From contig MEHQ01002596.1 of NCBI GenBank assembly GCA_008828725.1, positions 644,601 through 708,600 on the forward strand: DNA of 64,000 bases. Reading direction: 5' to 3'. Shown in pieces: positions 1 to 10,729 of the stretch. A program made the translations under genes and the position numbers. Position 1 is the stretch's first letter; each line of letters opens with the position of its first letter. This DNA comes from Saccharina japonica. Its lineage: Eukaryota; Sar; Phaeophyceae; Laminariales; Laminariaceae. The notes beneath the pieces are model-generated. The model saw only the letters and a program-made list of their open reading frames with translations. It did not search any database and was not told the DNA's origin.

Positions 1-280
1 GGCTCGACCACAGCAGCCTGTTGCATCTGCAGACGCTCACCAGTTTTTTTCACTTTCAATACTGCACAAATTGTACCAAACTACTCCCAAATATAGTATT
101 TTGTCCCCAAATCCGCGGGGGAACATATGGGGGTCAGGAGCTGCCCATCGTGACGCTCTATCATATACCAGGTACTACATCCGAAGTTAACCTGCCCTCC
201 CTCCCCCCCCCCCCAACCGGCCACTCACCGCCTCATCGGCGACCGTTTTTCTCCGCGGATGAATATGTTTCTCCCCGCAG

Positions 281-527
281 ACTGTTGGACTGGCGTTTCG
301 GGCACGATTTGGACGAGATGGCTCTGGGGTACACAATGCAGTTCTATCCGGGGCAGGATGAAACTGCCGTGGAGTGGAGTTACAAAGGCGAGTTAGTTCT
401 CGCGTTTCACTGCGGATTTCTGCGGAAACCCTTGTTTGGTTTTCACCCCCCCTCCCCCCCGGCAAACGCCATTAACTATTTGGGAAACCCCGTGGTTGCC
501 CGTGGGGTTGTCAGCAGCAACGTATAG
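281..527 (+). CDS. possible terminal exon of an unidentified gene (partial)
   Basis: I do not recognise the product. A good acceptor (pyrimidine-rich, ending CCCCGCAG at 273-280) precedes an open frame that starts with one base of a split codon. It reads LLDWRFGHDLDEMALGYTMQ and stops at 525-527. An internal GTTAGT near 389-394 could be a donor, so the real exon may be shorter than the open frame. An AATAAA at 757-762 could serve as a poly(A) signal. The rest of the gene would lie left of the window; bases 1-43 are also open in a leucine-rich frame but show no strong donor. Confidence 0.3.
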
Positions 528-940
528 GTAGGGTTATGATAATAGTGTCGGAACACGCAGGACGGAGGTCAAGTATAAACAAGGGCTCGGCGTTCCAACT
601 CTTTCGTTTCTTTGCTTTTTAGCGGGATTGGGGTGATAATGACTCGGAGGTCGGAACGAGATTGACCGTGCACCCTCAACCTCTTCGCTTTTTGTTTTCG
701 TTAGTCCATTTCTGGCTTAGGGACGCCGCCATGCGGGTTGGGATGGGCCCGTCGCCAATAAACATGTTTTATCCTTTTTTGGTTCCGGATACCCCGTGAA
801 AAGTAACGCATGCCCTTGGGGCAAACATATGATTTTTACCAGTGAACAAATCTCAGTATGAAATAGCTCTGGCTATGAGGACACAGATTGTTCGGGTCCA
901 CCACATTATTTCACTTTTTGCATTTACTTTCATTCAAGTA
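528..940. other. no gene seen
   Basis: The only signal is the AATAAA at 757-762. No exon-like frame or transposon ends were recognised. Confidence 0.4.
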
Positions 941-1460
941 AATGTTTTCTTCCGTGGAAGTAAATGTTTAGTTCCGTGGAAGCATTTTTTTTTCTTCCGT
1001 GGAAGTAAATTTTGCTTCTCTGGAATTTTTTCCCCTTCTATGGAAGTAAATTTACTTCCATGGAAGCAAATTTCTGTTTTAAGAGGGCCTTCGGCCACTA
1101 GACAGGTCTACGAGTGTGGTTCCACGCTGCGCGCTACACGGTTTTCATTTCACTTTTGTAATTGGTCCACGTTTTGGTGATCGGGATGGGCCCACTTTGG
1201 GTGGGACGGTGCACCAAGCGGGATCAAGGGGTGAAGTCATGGAAGCTTCCCTCGCTACCATGTTTTACTTCCATGGAAGTGAAAAAACTTCCATGGAAGT
1301 TGAATTTACTTCCATGGAAGTAGAAACAATTCCACGGAAGCTGAATTTATTTCCATGCAAATATAATTTTTTCCATGAAGTTTAAAAAAAACTTCCATCG
1401 AAGTTGAGTTTACTTCCATCGAAGTAATAACACTTCCGTGGAAACTTCCATGCAAGTAAA
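941..1460. repeat. array of CCATGG-centred palindromes (ACTTCCATGGAAGT type)
   Basis: About fifteen degenerate copies of a 12-14 bp palindrome with core TTCCATGGAA are spread through the interval, many separated by short A/T-rich spacers. Variants include TTCCGTGGAA and TTCCATCGAA. A quieter stretch at about 1080-1240 splits the array in two. No terminal inverted repeats were found around it. The 112- and 89-residue frames across it are by-products of the repeat. Confidence 0.75.
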
Positions 1461-2432
1461 CTCAAAATATAAACAATCTGGGAGATCGGGTTGTTCGGTG
1501 TAGTCCTGTTCAAGGGCCCACAGACGGTTTAAAACTTGTTTACTCTGCGAAAATGATGCCAGGTATAATTCTACTTCTTAAACTTTTAACGAAGCTGAAA
1601 AAGTGATACCAGGTCCCACTCTGTCCCGAAATGTAGGAACCGTTTGAAATAAATATTACTATACAGACGATGCTTATATTTAGGTACATAGCGGTGTATA
1701 ACTCTATTTCTGAGTAGTTTCTCCCCGAAACGAGGGTTCGGTCTGCGGTGGCACCCCGTCAGACTCGGTTGCCCCGGTGTGATGTTCCCGATTAGGCGTC
1801 AGGCTTCGCCTCCTACCCGATACTTCCAGGAATCCCTACAGGACTCATGTACATCATATGGTGTTCTTATTTACTACCACTCTGTCACTAAATATAATTA
1901 TCGTTTTAATTCACTAATAGTAAACACACGTTCCTTATATTTAGGTACAGAGTGGTAGGGTGGAGCGAGACCTGTGGCAAGGAGCGCCGAAGAAGCGTTC
2001 TACAGGTGTCCTTTGATTCCCTGGGACCCTAACGCATTTTTACTCCCGTGTCCTCTGTGCCAGCTTGCCAAACTGCCCTTGTTCTTCTAGCCGACGAACT
2101 AACCCCCCCCAGCTCCAAACGACATATCAGTTCATTCCACGCTGTCATTCATATGCAAGAAAGTCTGCCTCACAAGCGGTTCCTAGTAGTATGCAGCTCA
2201 CCCTTCATGCGACTCGCCCGCCACCTCACGGCGCTTCGCGCTTGGTGCAAGCAATGCCTGCTTGGTCGGTGAAGACCCGACGTACTCCGTTACGGCAGTG
2301 CAGAGATGCGAATGTTTATGGCAATACGACTACGGCCATCAATGATACGAATACACCCCTCCCGTCTCCCCGTGATCGTACTTCACCCTCCCCGCCACCT
2401 TTACCCCCCGGTCGCCCCCCCCCCCCGCGCAG
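1461..2432. other. no clear gene
   Basis: Similar sequence occurs twice (ATATTTAGGTACA at about 1676 and 1938, each near a CTCTGT/GAGTGG context), which suggests old repeat debris. Overlapping frames at 2048-2457 show no family resemblance. Confidence 0.35.
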
Positions 2433-2548
2433 GTCGGGTGTGTCGAGGAGACTTTAGCCCTGCGGCGACCGCGCTATCCTTAGCGTTCCGAGACAACGAA
2501 GGCCTCGTCAGCAACGCCACGTACCGGCCCGTCGACGCCAACAGTTGA
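2433..2548 (+). CDS. possible terminal exon, unidentified
   Basis: A C-rich tract ending CGCGCAG (to 2432) is a strong acceptor. The following frame begins with two bases of a split codon, reads VCRGDFSPAATALSLAFRDN and ends in TGA at 2546-2548. Composition looks coding, but no domain is recognisable. Matching upstream exons were not found in 1.5-2.4 kb. Confidence 0.25.
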
Positions 2549-2736
2549 GTTAACCTAACTGTCGGTGGCTGTGACCCGTATCACAACACTGGCTACTGCT
2601 GTTTTGTGCCGTTGTGGTTTCTGTTGCAGAAGATATAGGTGTTGTGTGCTTGGGACTACGTAACGGGCTTTAACTCATCATGTGCTTCGCTATACCCCCC
2701 CCCCCAACCCGGACTGTTCGTGTTTGTTTACTGAGG

Positions 2737-2971
2737 ACGCGTGCTACGGTAGAGGTAGCACGTTTTGGCTGGATCGTTTTCTGAACGATCGGGCTTCTTA
2801 ACCCAAATTCGTCGGACTTTCATGTTTGTGGCGAATAATGTTTGAGAGTATACTTCGGTCATGAGATTTCGCATCCGGCAGCACCTCCAAAATCATTTTT
2901 TCGGTGAGATATGACGCTCCTTAAGTGAGGAGCTCAGAAAAAACATAGTGCACCTCTATCGCAGCATGCGT
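2737..2971 (+). mobile_element. MITE family A, copy 1
   Basis: The 235-bp element has terminal inverted repeats (TIRs). The left end is ACGCGTGCTACGGTAGAGGT; the right end, reverse-complemented, is ACGCATGCTGCGATAGAGGT. Flanks CTGAGG/CTGAGA suggest a 6-bp target duplication with one mismatch. Inside it carries the family's markers, AACCCAAATTCGTCGGA and a TTAAGTGAGGAGCTC palindrome. It has no coding capacity. Further copies lie in the introns of the meiotic gene, at 44.3-45.9 kb and at 55.8 kb. Confidence 0.8.
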
Positions 2972-5925
2972 CTGAGAGGGGGTATGATGCCATGATTATT
3001 CTGAGAGTCGTAGCATATAAGGAGCTCTATACATCACCCAAACAAACAAACACTGGTGGAAACCGCGAACGCAATCCGACAAGCTATCGTACGGACTACT
3101 ACCATAAACGGAATCGAAAGCAACTGTAAAACAAAGATGGGACCGCGAACATATTAGGTAGTTTGTCTGTTGAGCAGCCCTCTTGGCCAGAAAACGTTTC
3201 CAAAGTTTTCGCCCTGCCGTAACATGGCTCACCCGCGCCTACTCGCCCCCGCCTATGCGCCCCCCAACCCGGTACCATTTGCCCGGGCCTCTCGGCTCTC
3301 CGGTCATCAGCCATGACGGTGTGCCTTACTGAGGTGGACAGCCGACATACCCCCGTCATACAATACGGCTACATGTGAGCGCTTCCCGTTGGGCTTTGAA
3401 TATCAGGGTTGTCAGCACCATTGTTGGCGTTTTATTCAGGGTGTATACCGGGGAGGGGGGAGAGAGAGGGGTGAGGGGGGAAAGGAGCACGGGAATAAGT
3501 GCATTCGATCTACAGCGGTTGCGCTGTAGACCCTGGTCGATATTTTATTCAGGGGGGGGGTACGGGGATGGGTGAAGGGTGAGTGGGGGGGCGGGCACAG
3601 AAAAAAAGAAAAATCTACAGGGACGTGCTCTCGTATAGACGGCGCACGATTTTGGGAGCAAAATATAGCGAAATTACTGTAGTTCGCATAGTGTATCCGT
3701 GGGTGTTTGGTTTCACCGCCGCCTTTTGTTTGAAATTTCGCTGTCCAGTCGTGTGTATACAGTCTGAAATTCCGACGGGCGATGTTGCGAATGTAGTATG
3801 CTGCATTTTTAGTAGTATGCTGCATTTTTGTTTAGAATGCCGACTTTTTGCCTAACCCCCCCCTGGTGAACCCTCCCCCCCCCACCAACGACGCTCAGGT
3901 GCAGACTATCTGGGGATGCGCCAGATTCTAAAGCTTAAACAAGATGCGCGGTCGCTCTCGCTGGTGTGCAGTGACGGTCGGTGTACCGTTCACTCTTCTC
4001 CTTCAATGTGGCCCACCAGTATTGCAGTGCTCAGCACGGTGGATTTTTCCTGACGCCTGTATGCATACCATGCTTGTCTGTGTGCCACCGCGAAAGCGAG
4101 TGTTGCTGGCTAAATCGGTGACGTGTGTTTTTTTCGAGCGTTTACTGCCGTGCGTGCTGAGTGGCCACGGCATAATATTATACTGTCTATTTAATAGCTT
4201 TAGACATCAGGCAGCCGTGTTGCGCTGCAAATACGTTAGAGCTGGACGTTGGGCAATGACGGGTGCGTAGCCATGGTCTGCTTTGTGCATCCTGGTGTAT
4301 GTAATCTTTCACAAGGTAATTGGTGCAACCGAGCAGAGGTATAGGGCAGTCGGTATGTTCGCATCGGCGGTACGACCGTAGACGTCGGGGTAGAGTCGTA
4401 CGATCCGCTTCCCTGTATTCGAAGGTACCCCAGAAGTCCACACATGGAATTTCTTGTCGAAACCGTACGTTACGCAGATTCGCAAGAGGCAATTGTCTTT
4501 GCCAGGCGTGCCATAGGTCTAGAGACCTCTCCAGACTGGCTGCGCTCCCTTTACCTCTCCCGCTCGCCAATCCGGGGGAGCACAGCATTAAAAAAACTAC
4601 TGTAATATAGTGTGTAAACATAGAGGCATACATGGTTTTTGGGTCCTTTGTGGGTTGTGATTACTATGTTTTACTATGGTCCCCCGTAATAAAACGCTGA
4701 TTTAATCTCTGTATTGGCTGGCCAAAGCTGCACCCATTGGACCGTACCGTGCCGTGATCAAGGCTTGCTCTTTCTCGGGACCACATATACTGCAAAAGGG
4801 AGATCCTCGAGCTCACAGCTGTTGTTTTTTTTATTTTTTTTAAATACTGAAAAAGGGAGAGCGACCATTTCCGACAGCGCGCATACACAATAGTATATGA
4901 TAGAAAACGCTATTATTTATAGAAATATAGGTGGCTACCGCCTGCTGGGTCTCGAAATTCATTTTACGCGGATGGTTTAGGATCTGAATGCGCGAAGGGC
5001 GGCGAGTTGATTACCACTATGATGTCGGCAGCGCGACAATAAGGCTGGAATTGTTGCCCTCACTCGACGGCCATTTGCATTTTTCACTTGCACAAATGGA
5101 GGGCGCCGATGGGATATAGAGGGGTGCCCGCCAACGCCCCAAAAGTGCACGAGCGCTGAACAAATATAATGAGTTCCCACAGAAAGCCTCACGCTGCAAA
5201 CAAGCACTTTTGCTGGGCTAGGTTATACTGGTACGTACTCGTGGTGCCTACCAATGTGTGTTGATCTTTACTTACCACACAGGACAAAATTTGAGCGGCA
5301 CCAGCGATCCACCGAATTGGCCGGGGTGCTTTTCGTACCAAGATATTCAAGACGGATCGCACTACAGCATATGCATCGTACCTGACAAACGCCGTTCAAC
5401 GGCCAGCGCAGACTTTGGCATAGTCTACGAGCACTGGTGTTTAGCCAGGTTCAGCTGTTCTAAGTTCCTACCAGGTAGTCCTTGAAACACCAAGGCCTTG
5501 TGAAGGGGGGAGGGTGCACTGCTGTACAATGTAATGCAACGTTCAAACACTACAGGAAGGACTGCTGTACAGACTACAAGAGTGCTTTCATGTTTATGAT
5601 AGATACACCCCTGGTATCACGGACTATTTTTTTTTCGCTATCAAAATAAACCTGCAGTAGCCAGGTACTTTTTTTTTTTTTTTTCCCCATCCCATTTATT
5701 ATCTTCGCACTTCCGTCTCTCCCTCCCTAGTCGTAACTCAGATCCGGGGTCACAAAGTGGGCTCCTCTCCCTCCTCCCCCACTACGGTTCTTGCCTTCAT
5801 TTTTATCGCGCAGAGGGTTCAGACTTCCCAACGCTCGTCGACTTTCATCGAATTTTGCTAACTCACGCTCTCGCGCTTTCTGCTAGTCAAGATATTTTTT
5901 TGCGAGAAAAAGTGCCTAAGAGCAT
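2972..5925. other. no convincing gene
   Basis: Frames up to 148 residues occur on both strands but overlap one another and lack splice signals or family resemblance. Purine-rich runs (3448-3486), poly-G at 3554-3562 and poly-T at 5668-5684 break up the sequence. Confidence 0.35.
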
Positions 5926-5929
5926 GCAC

Positions 5930-6003
5930 TCGGCGGGGCTCGAACTCGCTTTCTTGACGCTTACAGGCTTCGTGGTTACCTGCTAGCCCACCGGGGCGAC
6001 CGG
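5930..6003 (-). other. tRNA-like / SINE-head sequence
   Basis: On the minus strand, TGGGCTAGCAGG (5990 down to 5979) resembles a Pol III A box. GTTCGAGCC (5945 down to 5937) matches the B box exactly, at tRNA-like spacing. A T-arm can be drawn with one mismatch, but the acceptor stem does not pair. It is more likely a tRNA pseudogene or the head of a tRNA-derived SINE than a working tRNA. Confidence 0.35.
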
Positions 6004-6724
6004 CTCTGTAATACATTGATTGTCGATGCGGTCACTTCCGCTACGCTTGCAGAGACTGAAAACACTTTCGGCGGCAACAATAGAGTATGGTGGATCCAGC
6101 AGCAAGCCTGAAAGCGGGCCTTTGTATTAATTATTCGGGCGCACCACCGAATTGAGTTGATCTGAAGTATGCGTATGAAAGCCCTTCTCAAGGCCGTTCG
6201 AATAAGCCCATATATACGTGTGGACTCCAACTACAGTGGGGGTCCCTCAATAAGGCGGTGGTGTGCCAGAGCACTATGACCGCCTTATTGAGGGCAGCCG
6301 CCATACTCGTGAATAGAGCGGTTACCGCCTTATTGAGAGTGTGGGATTCCCTCAGTAAGGCGGTTACCGCCTTACTGAGGGAAATACGTTGTTTTAGAGT
6401 GTAATACCTGACATTATACCTGATAATATATATTAGCCTAACAGAGAGCTACACGACGAAGGAATAACGACGAACAGGGACGGAAATGTGCTCCATCGTG
6501 GTTAACGAGCGCAGATGCATACTTGGCATGATTGAAGACCTGTTGGAAGTAATACCTGGTATATTTTTAGCACACTCGACAGAATATTTGTTTCAACGTG
6601 ATTGAAAACAACTGACTCTGCTGCCTGCTGCTGCAGTACGTACAGTATTGCAACTACTCTTAGCACTGCCTACTGCCTACACCTTTCTGCTGTGGGTGCA
6701 CCACTCCAGAACAGTGCAGTATTA

Positions 6725-7500
6725 CACAGATGCTCTGACTATACTCGATACTCCGAGTATACTCGGAGTATCGAGTATTTTTCGTACTCCGAGTACTGAG
6801 AGTATTAGAGTACTGGTGGCCTACATACTCGGAGTACTTGGAGTATGAGCAGTACTGAAGGTCCAGATACTCCGAGTACTGGAAGTATGAGGAGTACTTA
6901 TCCTCGAGTACAAGCAGTACCCCCGGAGTACAAACATCTAAATTACTCGGAGCACTCCGAATATCGAGAGTATTGAACACCGAAATACTGCGAGTACACA
7001 AAGTACCTGAAGCATTTTTCCCTCTAAAATACTCTAATTATATTTCCAGGTAATGGGAGCATCTGTGAATTTTGGAATGCTATAAACGCCAGTCACGTGC
7101 TCCCAGAACCTGGGAGGAATGACAGCCGAGTCTTTGACATGATGCAAATATGCTCCTAACGTACTTTACACTCCGAGTATACTCCGAGTATCGAGTACAT
7201 TTCGTACTCCGAGTACTGAGAGTATTAGAGTGCTGGCGGCTTGAATACTCGGGAGTACTTGGAGTATGAGCAGTACTGAAGGCCCAAATACTGCGAGTAC
7301 AAGGAGTACCCGCAGAGTCGGACCCCGAAATACTCCGAGTATGGCAGTATCTGCAGTACAGAATCTCGAAATACTCCGAGTACGAGCAGTATTCCAAAGT
7401 ACATACGAGTAGAGCCCAAATACTGCGAGTACACGAAGTACCTGAAGTATTTTATCTCCAATACTCCTTACTTTACTCCAAAGTACTCGGAGCATCTGTG
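6725..7500. repeat. array of GAGTACTC palindromes inside the transposon
   Basis: CTCCGAGTACT, ACTCGGAGTA and variants repeat dozens of times in two blocks (6725-7057 and 7150-7500). A non-repetitive spacer holding CTATAAACGCCAGTCAC separates them. The unit is bounded by its own inverted repeat, CACAGATGCTC at 6725-6735 and GAGCATCTGTG at 7490-7500. An inverted copy lies at 41738-42521. Reading frames here encode S/Y/T-rich or R/V/L-rich periodic strings and are not genes. Confidence 0.85.
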
Positions 7501-7571
7501 CAGCATTCCTGTCACAAGATCAGGAACACCACACCGGAACCATGCAGCCAAACTCTGCTGCGCTACGGTTA

Positions 7572-7656
7572 GGCTGGTATATACTGGTGTGTCCTGGTGG
7601 GCTGGTATATACTGGTGTGTCTTGGAGGGCTGGTATGTACTCTGGTGTTTCCTGCT
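7572..7656. repeat. three tandem copies of a ~30-bp unit
   Basis: GGCTGGTATATACTGGTGTG and its continuation occur twice almost perfectly, and a third time with changes. They lie within the right part of the mariner-like element, between the array and the right-hand TIR copies. Confidence 0.7.
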
Positions 7657-8110
7657 GAAGCGGAGGGTGTATGTACAGATGTGGAGGCCTAGGCCGCCCT
7701 CAGTAAGGCGGTAGACCGCCCTATTGAGGGACCATCCCGCAGTAAGGCGGTAACCGCCTTACTGCGGGTTCCAGTTGTGCCAAGCGATTTCGACCGCCTT
7801 ATATCGGGATACCGCCTTACTCAGACCGCCTTATTGAGGGACCCCCACTGTATTGCGTTCGTGGTCGCGGTTTGAATATTGCTCCAGGGGGCACTTCACG
7901 AGACAAAAATGACAAAATCTCGATAACTACAGCGAGTCCACAGAAAATAAGGACAGATTCGGAAAGCTACACATCAGGCCTATTTTATTGGTATATTTTC
8001 AACCCCAGACAGGGTGGTGCCACCGCGCAAAGAATCACTTTGCGCATTTATTTAGTTTTGATCCACATCCCACATAAAACACACTTAATTTTTATTTTTT
8101 ACCCAAATCG

Positions 8111-10579
8111 CCATAACTTCGTCAATTATTAATACCTTGGTCCATGTTAGACATTTTTGTGGTGCCCTGGACAAACTCTACCATAGTTGTTCAGACGCCA
8201 TTTCAATTTGAGTCGATCTTCGTATTTTGAGTTTTCCCTTATAAAATCAAGTGATAATTTTGTCAGTTCTCACGAATAACCAACAGCGAACACTCGGAGT
8301 TCGAACAACAGGTACAATCGAAATAAGGTCTGAACAACTCTTGTGGCATTTGTCGAGGGCATCGCAAAAATGCTCGACAATTNTATAAAATATAAATAAT
8401 TGAGGAAGTTATGGCTGTATTAAGATTTTCAGTCTTATGGCTGGATCCACTATACGTGCACGCACTATAGTTACTGTAGTACTGCTTGTACGAGAGCATG
8501 CAAGTTTAGACAGCACGGTTTTGATTCTCTTGGAGTCGACCTGAAACGATCTATCGAAATTATTACCGCATGATACCACATACTCGTACATGATTCCAGT
8601 TAATCGAAAATATTGATTGATGATGAGATGAGCTCGGTATCCAATACCCAATCATCTTGAACGAGAGATACAACATAATCTTTCGTTCAAATTTCAAATA
8701 CCACACGACAAGGCAAGGCAAGGCAAGGCAAGGCACAACAGCACACCGGAGCAAGAGGGCCGGCTAGGGGGTGGGAAAAGGAGGTGCCGTACGTTGGCCG
8801 CACCACCACCGCCATCGGCAAAGGGGGAAACTGCAGCTCTCCGTGCGCTTGTCGCGACACGCTCAGCATGAATGGGAGCGAGGCTGGCACCGAGACGGTG
8901 CCGACCGTGGAACAGGCAAGTTTAATTCTGCGAAGCCTGTTGACCAGGCCTCTGGCAAAAAAGCAGCCGGCCTGGCCTTGTGTGGTGGATGGCAGCCGAT
9001 CGTTGGCAAGCAAGGGTGCCCCTTCGCGTGTTGGGTGATCATGGTGCACTCGTTCCACGATGTTGACTTCGACGAGAAGATCTGCTTCTTCCTGCGTTTT
9101 TTTCGTCAAGTTCGAAGATACCCTGTGGCTCGTAGAGCTCCCGTAGTTTTTCGGCATCCGGGAAAAGATTCGGCCCTTTGTATATGATACGTATGTGGCA
9201 CCGAAAAATGCACTGGAGACTCGGAGCACAGATCAAACCAAGGGTCGTCGCTGCCACAGAGTGGGGTCATTGTTAGTCATGCTCTTGATGTGTCAGTATT
9301 GCTATCCAGGTACTACTTGATGTAGGGCTTGCTGTGTACGGATCTCACGCAGGGCAGAGGGCACCTGTTTTGACCTCTGGTGGTTGCGCTGTCCTGAGCC
9401 ATCCGATCCCGCCGCCGAAAATGTCCCAAGCGCCGCTGGGTAGACCCAAGCTCAGCAGTAGCGACGGCATCAGCAGCAACAACAGCATCGCCAGTAACAA
9501 CGAGAGTAACAACAGCTCGATGTTGGTTCCTGGCTCCTCACCGCCCCCCGTAAATCCTTGAGAACGGCAGCGCATCCATCCATGATTTTGGCGTCAAACA
9601 ACTTGGAATTAGTATGGGATCATTTTTTGCAGTATGAAAAGGCTGCAGTACTGCTGTATGTACTGTAGTTGGTTGGATTTTGTGTTCGTGCAATCGTTGA
9701 ATTTTCATACTGATGCACAACGTTTGGTATTTCCATGGCAGGGCCATGGCGCTGCCATGAGCCTTCGTGGCAATGTCATTGGTCTCCATGCCATGCCAGT
9801 ACTATGTCACCGATATGGCACTGTTGCATGCCATGGCGGTGCCATGGTGATGCCTTGAAGATCCGTGGCAGCGTCATGCCGATGACTTTGCAGCTGTCAT
9901 GACACGCGCATGACACGTGCCACGGAACGTCTCACGGGACAGTCATGGTACATCGCAAGGATGCATGTTCATGGGCTGCCGTGGCTGTCCTGGCATTGCT
10001 CCTGCTCCACAAACTTCCATAATTGTACTCTAGTCGCATTGACCACCAAGCTACGGCCACGACATCTACAGCAGTGTCAGTCCCTTGGCGGAACCATGAG
10101 GCATATTCATGACAATTCCATAGAAATATTCATGACATGTCATGGTACAGTCGGCGCCATAAATACACATGTCAATTGTATGAACGCCCATGGCATCGCC
10201 ATACAAGACTACAGTTCACCAGTTCGTGAAAGTCCATGAACGCCCATGGAATGTTCGCGAACGCCCACGAAATGTCATGAATGCCCATGAAATGTCAAGG
10301 CGGTGCAATAGCATCGACGGTGCCGTGGCATCGCGATGGTAGTGTCATGGGAGCCCATGGCGATGTCATGGCAGTGCCATAAAAGCTTATCGCACGCCAT
10401 GGGGGTTGCCTCATGAGCCACGAAAAAAACAAATATGTAGCATCCCCCAATTCACCGCACACTTACATTTAGTTACTTGTAGCTCAACTTTTATTTTGCC
10501 GTGATTAGATAACCGAACGGGCGGCTTTCATGTCAAGGCTAGTGGATGGCTTACTCCGAGGACGGAGCCCACCATTCGC
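8111..10579. repeat. direct duplication, copy 1 (2.47 kb)
   Basis: This interval is repeated at 10730-13198 with a constant offset of 2619 bp. The copies are nearly identical; I saw one substitution (T at 10406, C at 13025), plus one N at 8383 where the other copy has T. The copy ends at an N (10580). Inside are a pentamer run (GGCAA repeats, 8707-8736), a short AGCAAC/AACAGC-rich stretch (9450-9530) and a CATGG palindrome array. The frames it contains (180, 138, 84 residues and others) show no domain and are duplicated with it. Confidence 0.9.
9725..10405. repeat. CATGGCAGTGCCATG-type palindrome array, copy 1
   Basis: CCATGGCA, TGCCATGG, GTCATGGCA and ATGTCATG motifs recur every 10-20 bases. 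Many form local palindromes such as CCATGGCAGGGCCATGG. The array lies in the right part of duplication copy 1. Confidence 0.75.
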
Positions 10580-10580
10580 N

Positions 10581-10675
10581 CGCTTTTCATTGGTCAACAC
10601 ACGCACCAGCACCAAATATTATGCCCCAAGATCCTAATCTTCGGTGCTGGTGCGTGTGTTGACCAATGAAAAGCG
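10581..10675. repeat. perfect 33-bp hairpin at the duplication junction
   Basis: The arms at 10581-10613 and 10643-10675 are exact reverse complements around a 29-base loop. The left arm begins CGCTTTTCATTGGTCAACAC. It starts directly after the N at 10580. That suggests either a genuine snap-back structure or an assembly/cloning artefact at a gap. Confidence 0.9.
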
Positions 10676-10729
10676 GATTTGATTTTTTTTTTTTCCAAAT
10701 TGAATTTTTTCCTTCTTCGTTAAAACGGG

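Larger units (their letters stand above)
6234..7850. mobile_element. 1.6-kb non-autonomous DNA transposon with mariner-like ends
   Basis: The ends are perfect 26-bp inverted repeats: CAGTGGGGGTCCCTCAATAA plus GGCGGT at 6234-6259, and its reverse complement at 7825-7850. TA dinucleotides flank both sides (6232-6233 and 7851-7852), as expected for the Tc1/mariner group. Shortened versions of the TIR recur inside, including a 16-bp-arm hairpin at 6349-6381 and copies at 7690-7770. There is no transposase; the interior is palindrome array plus a short tandem repeat. Superfamily assignment rests on the TA duplication and the CAGTGGG start. Confidence 0.8.
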
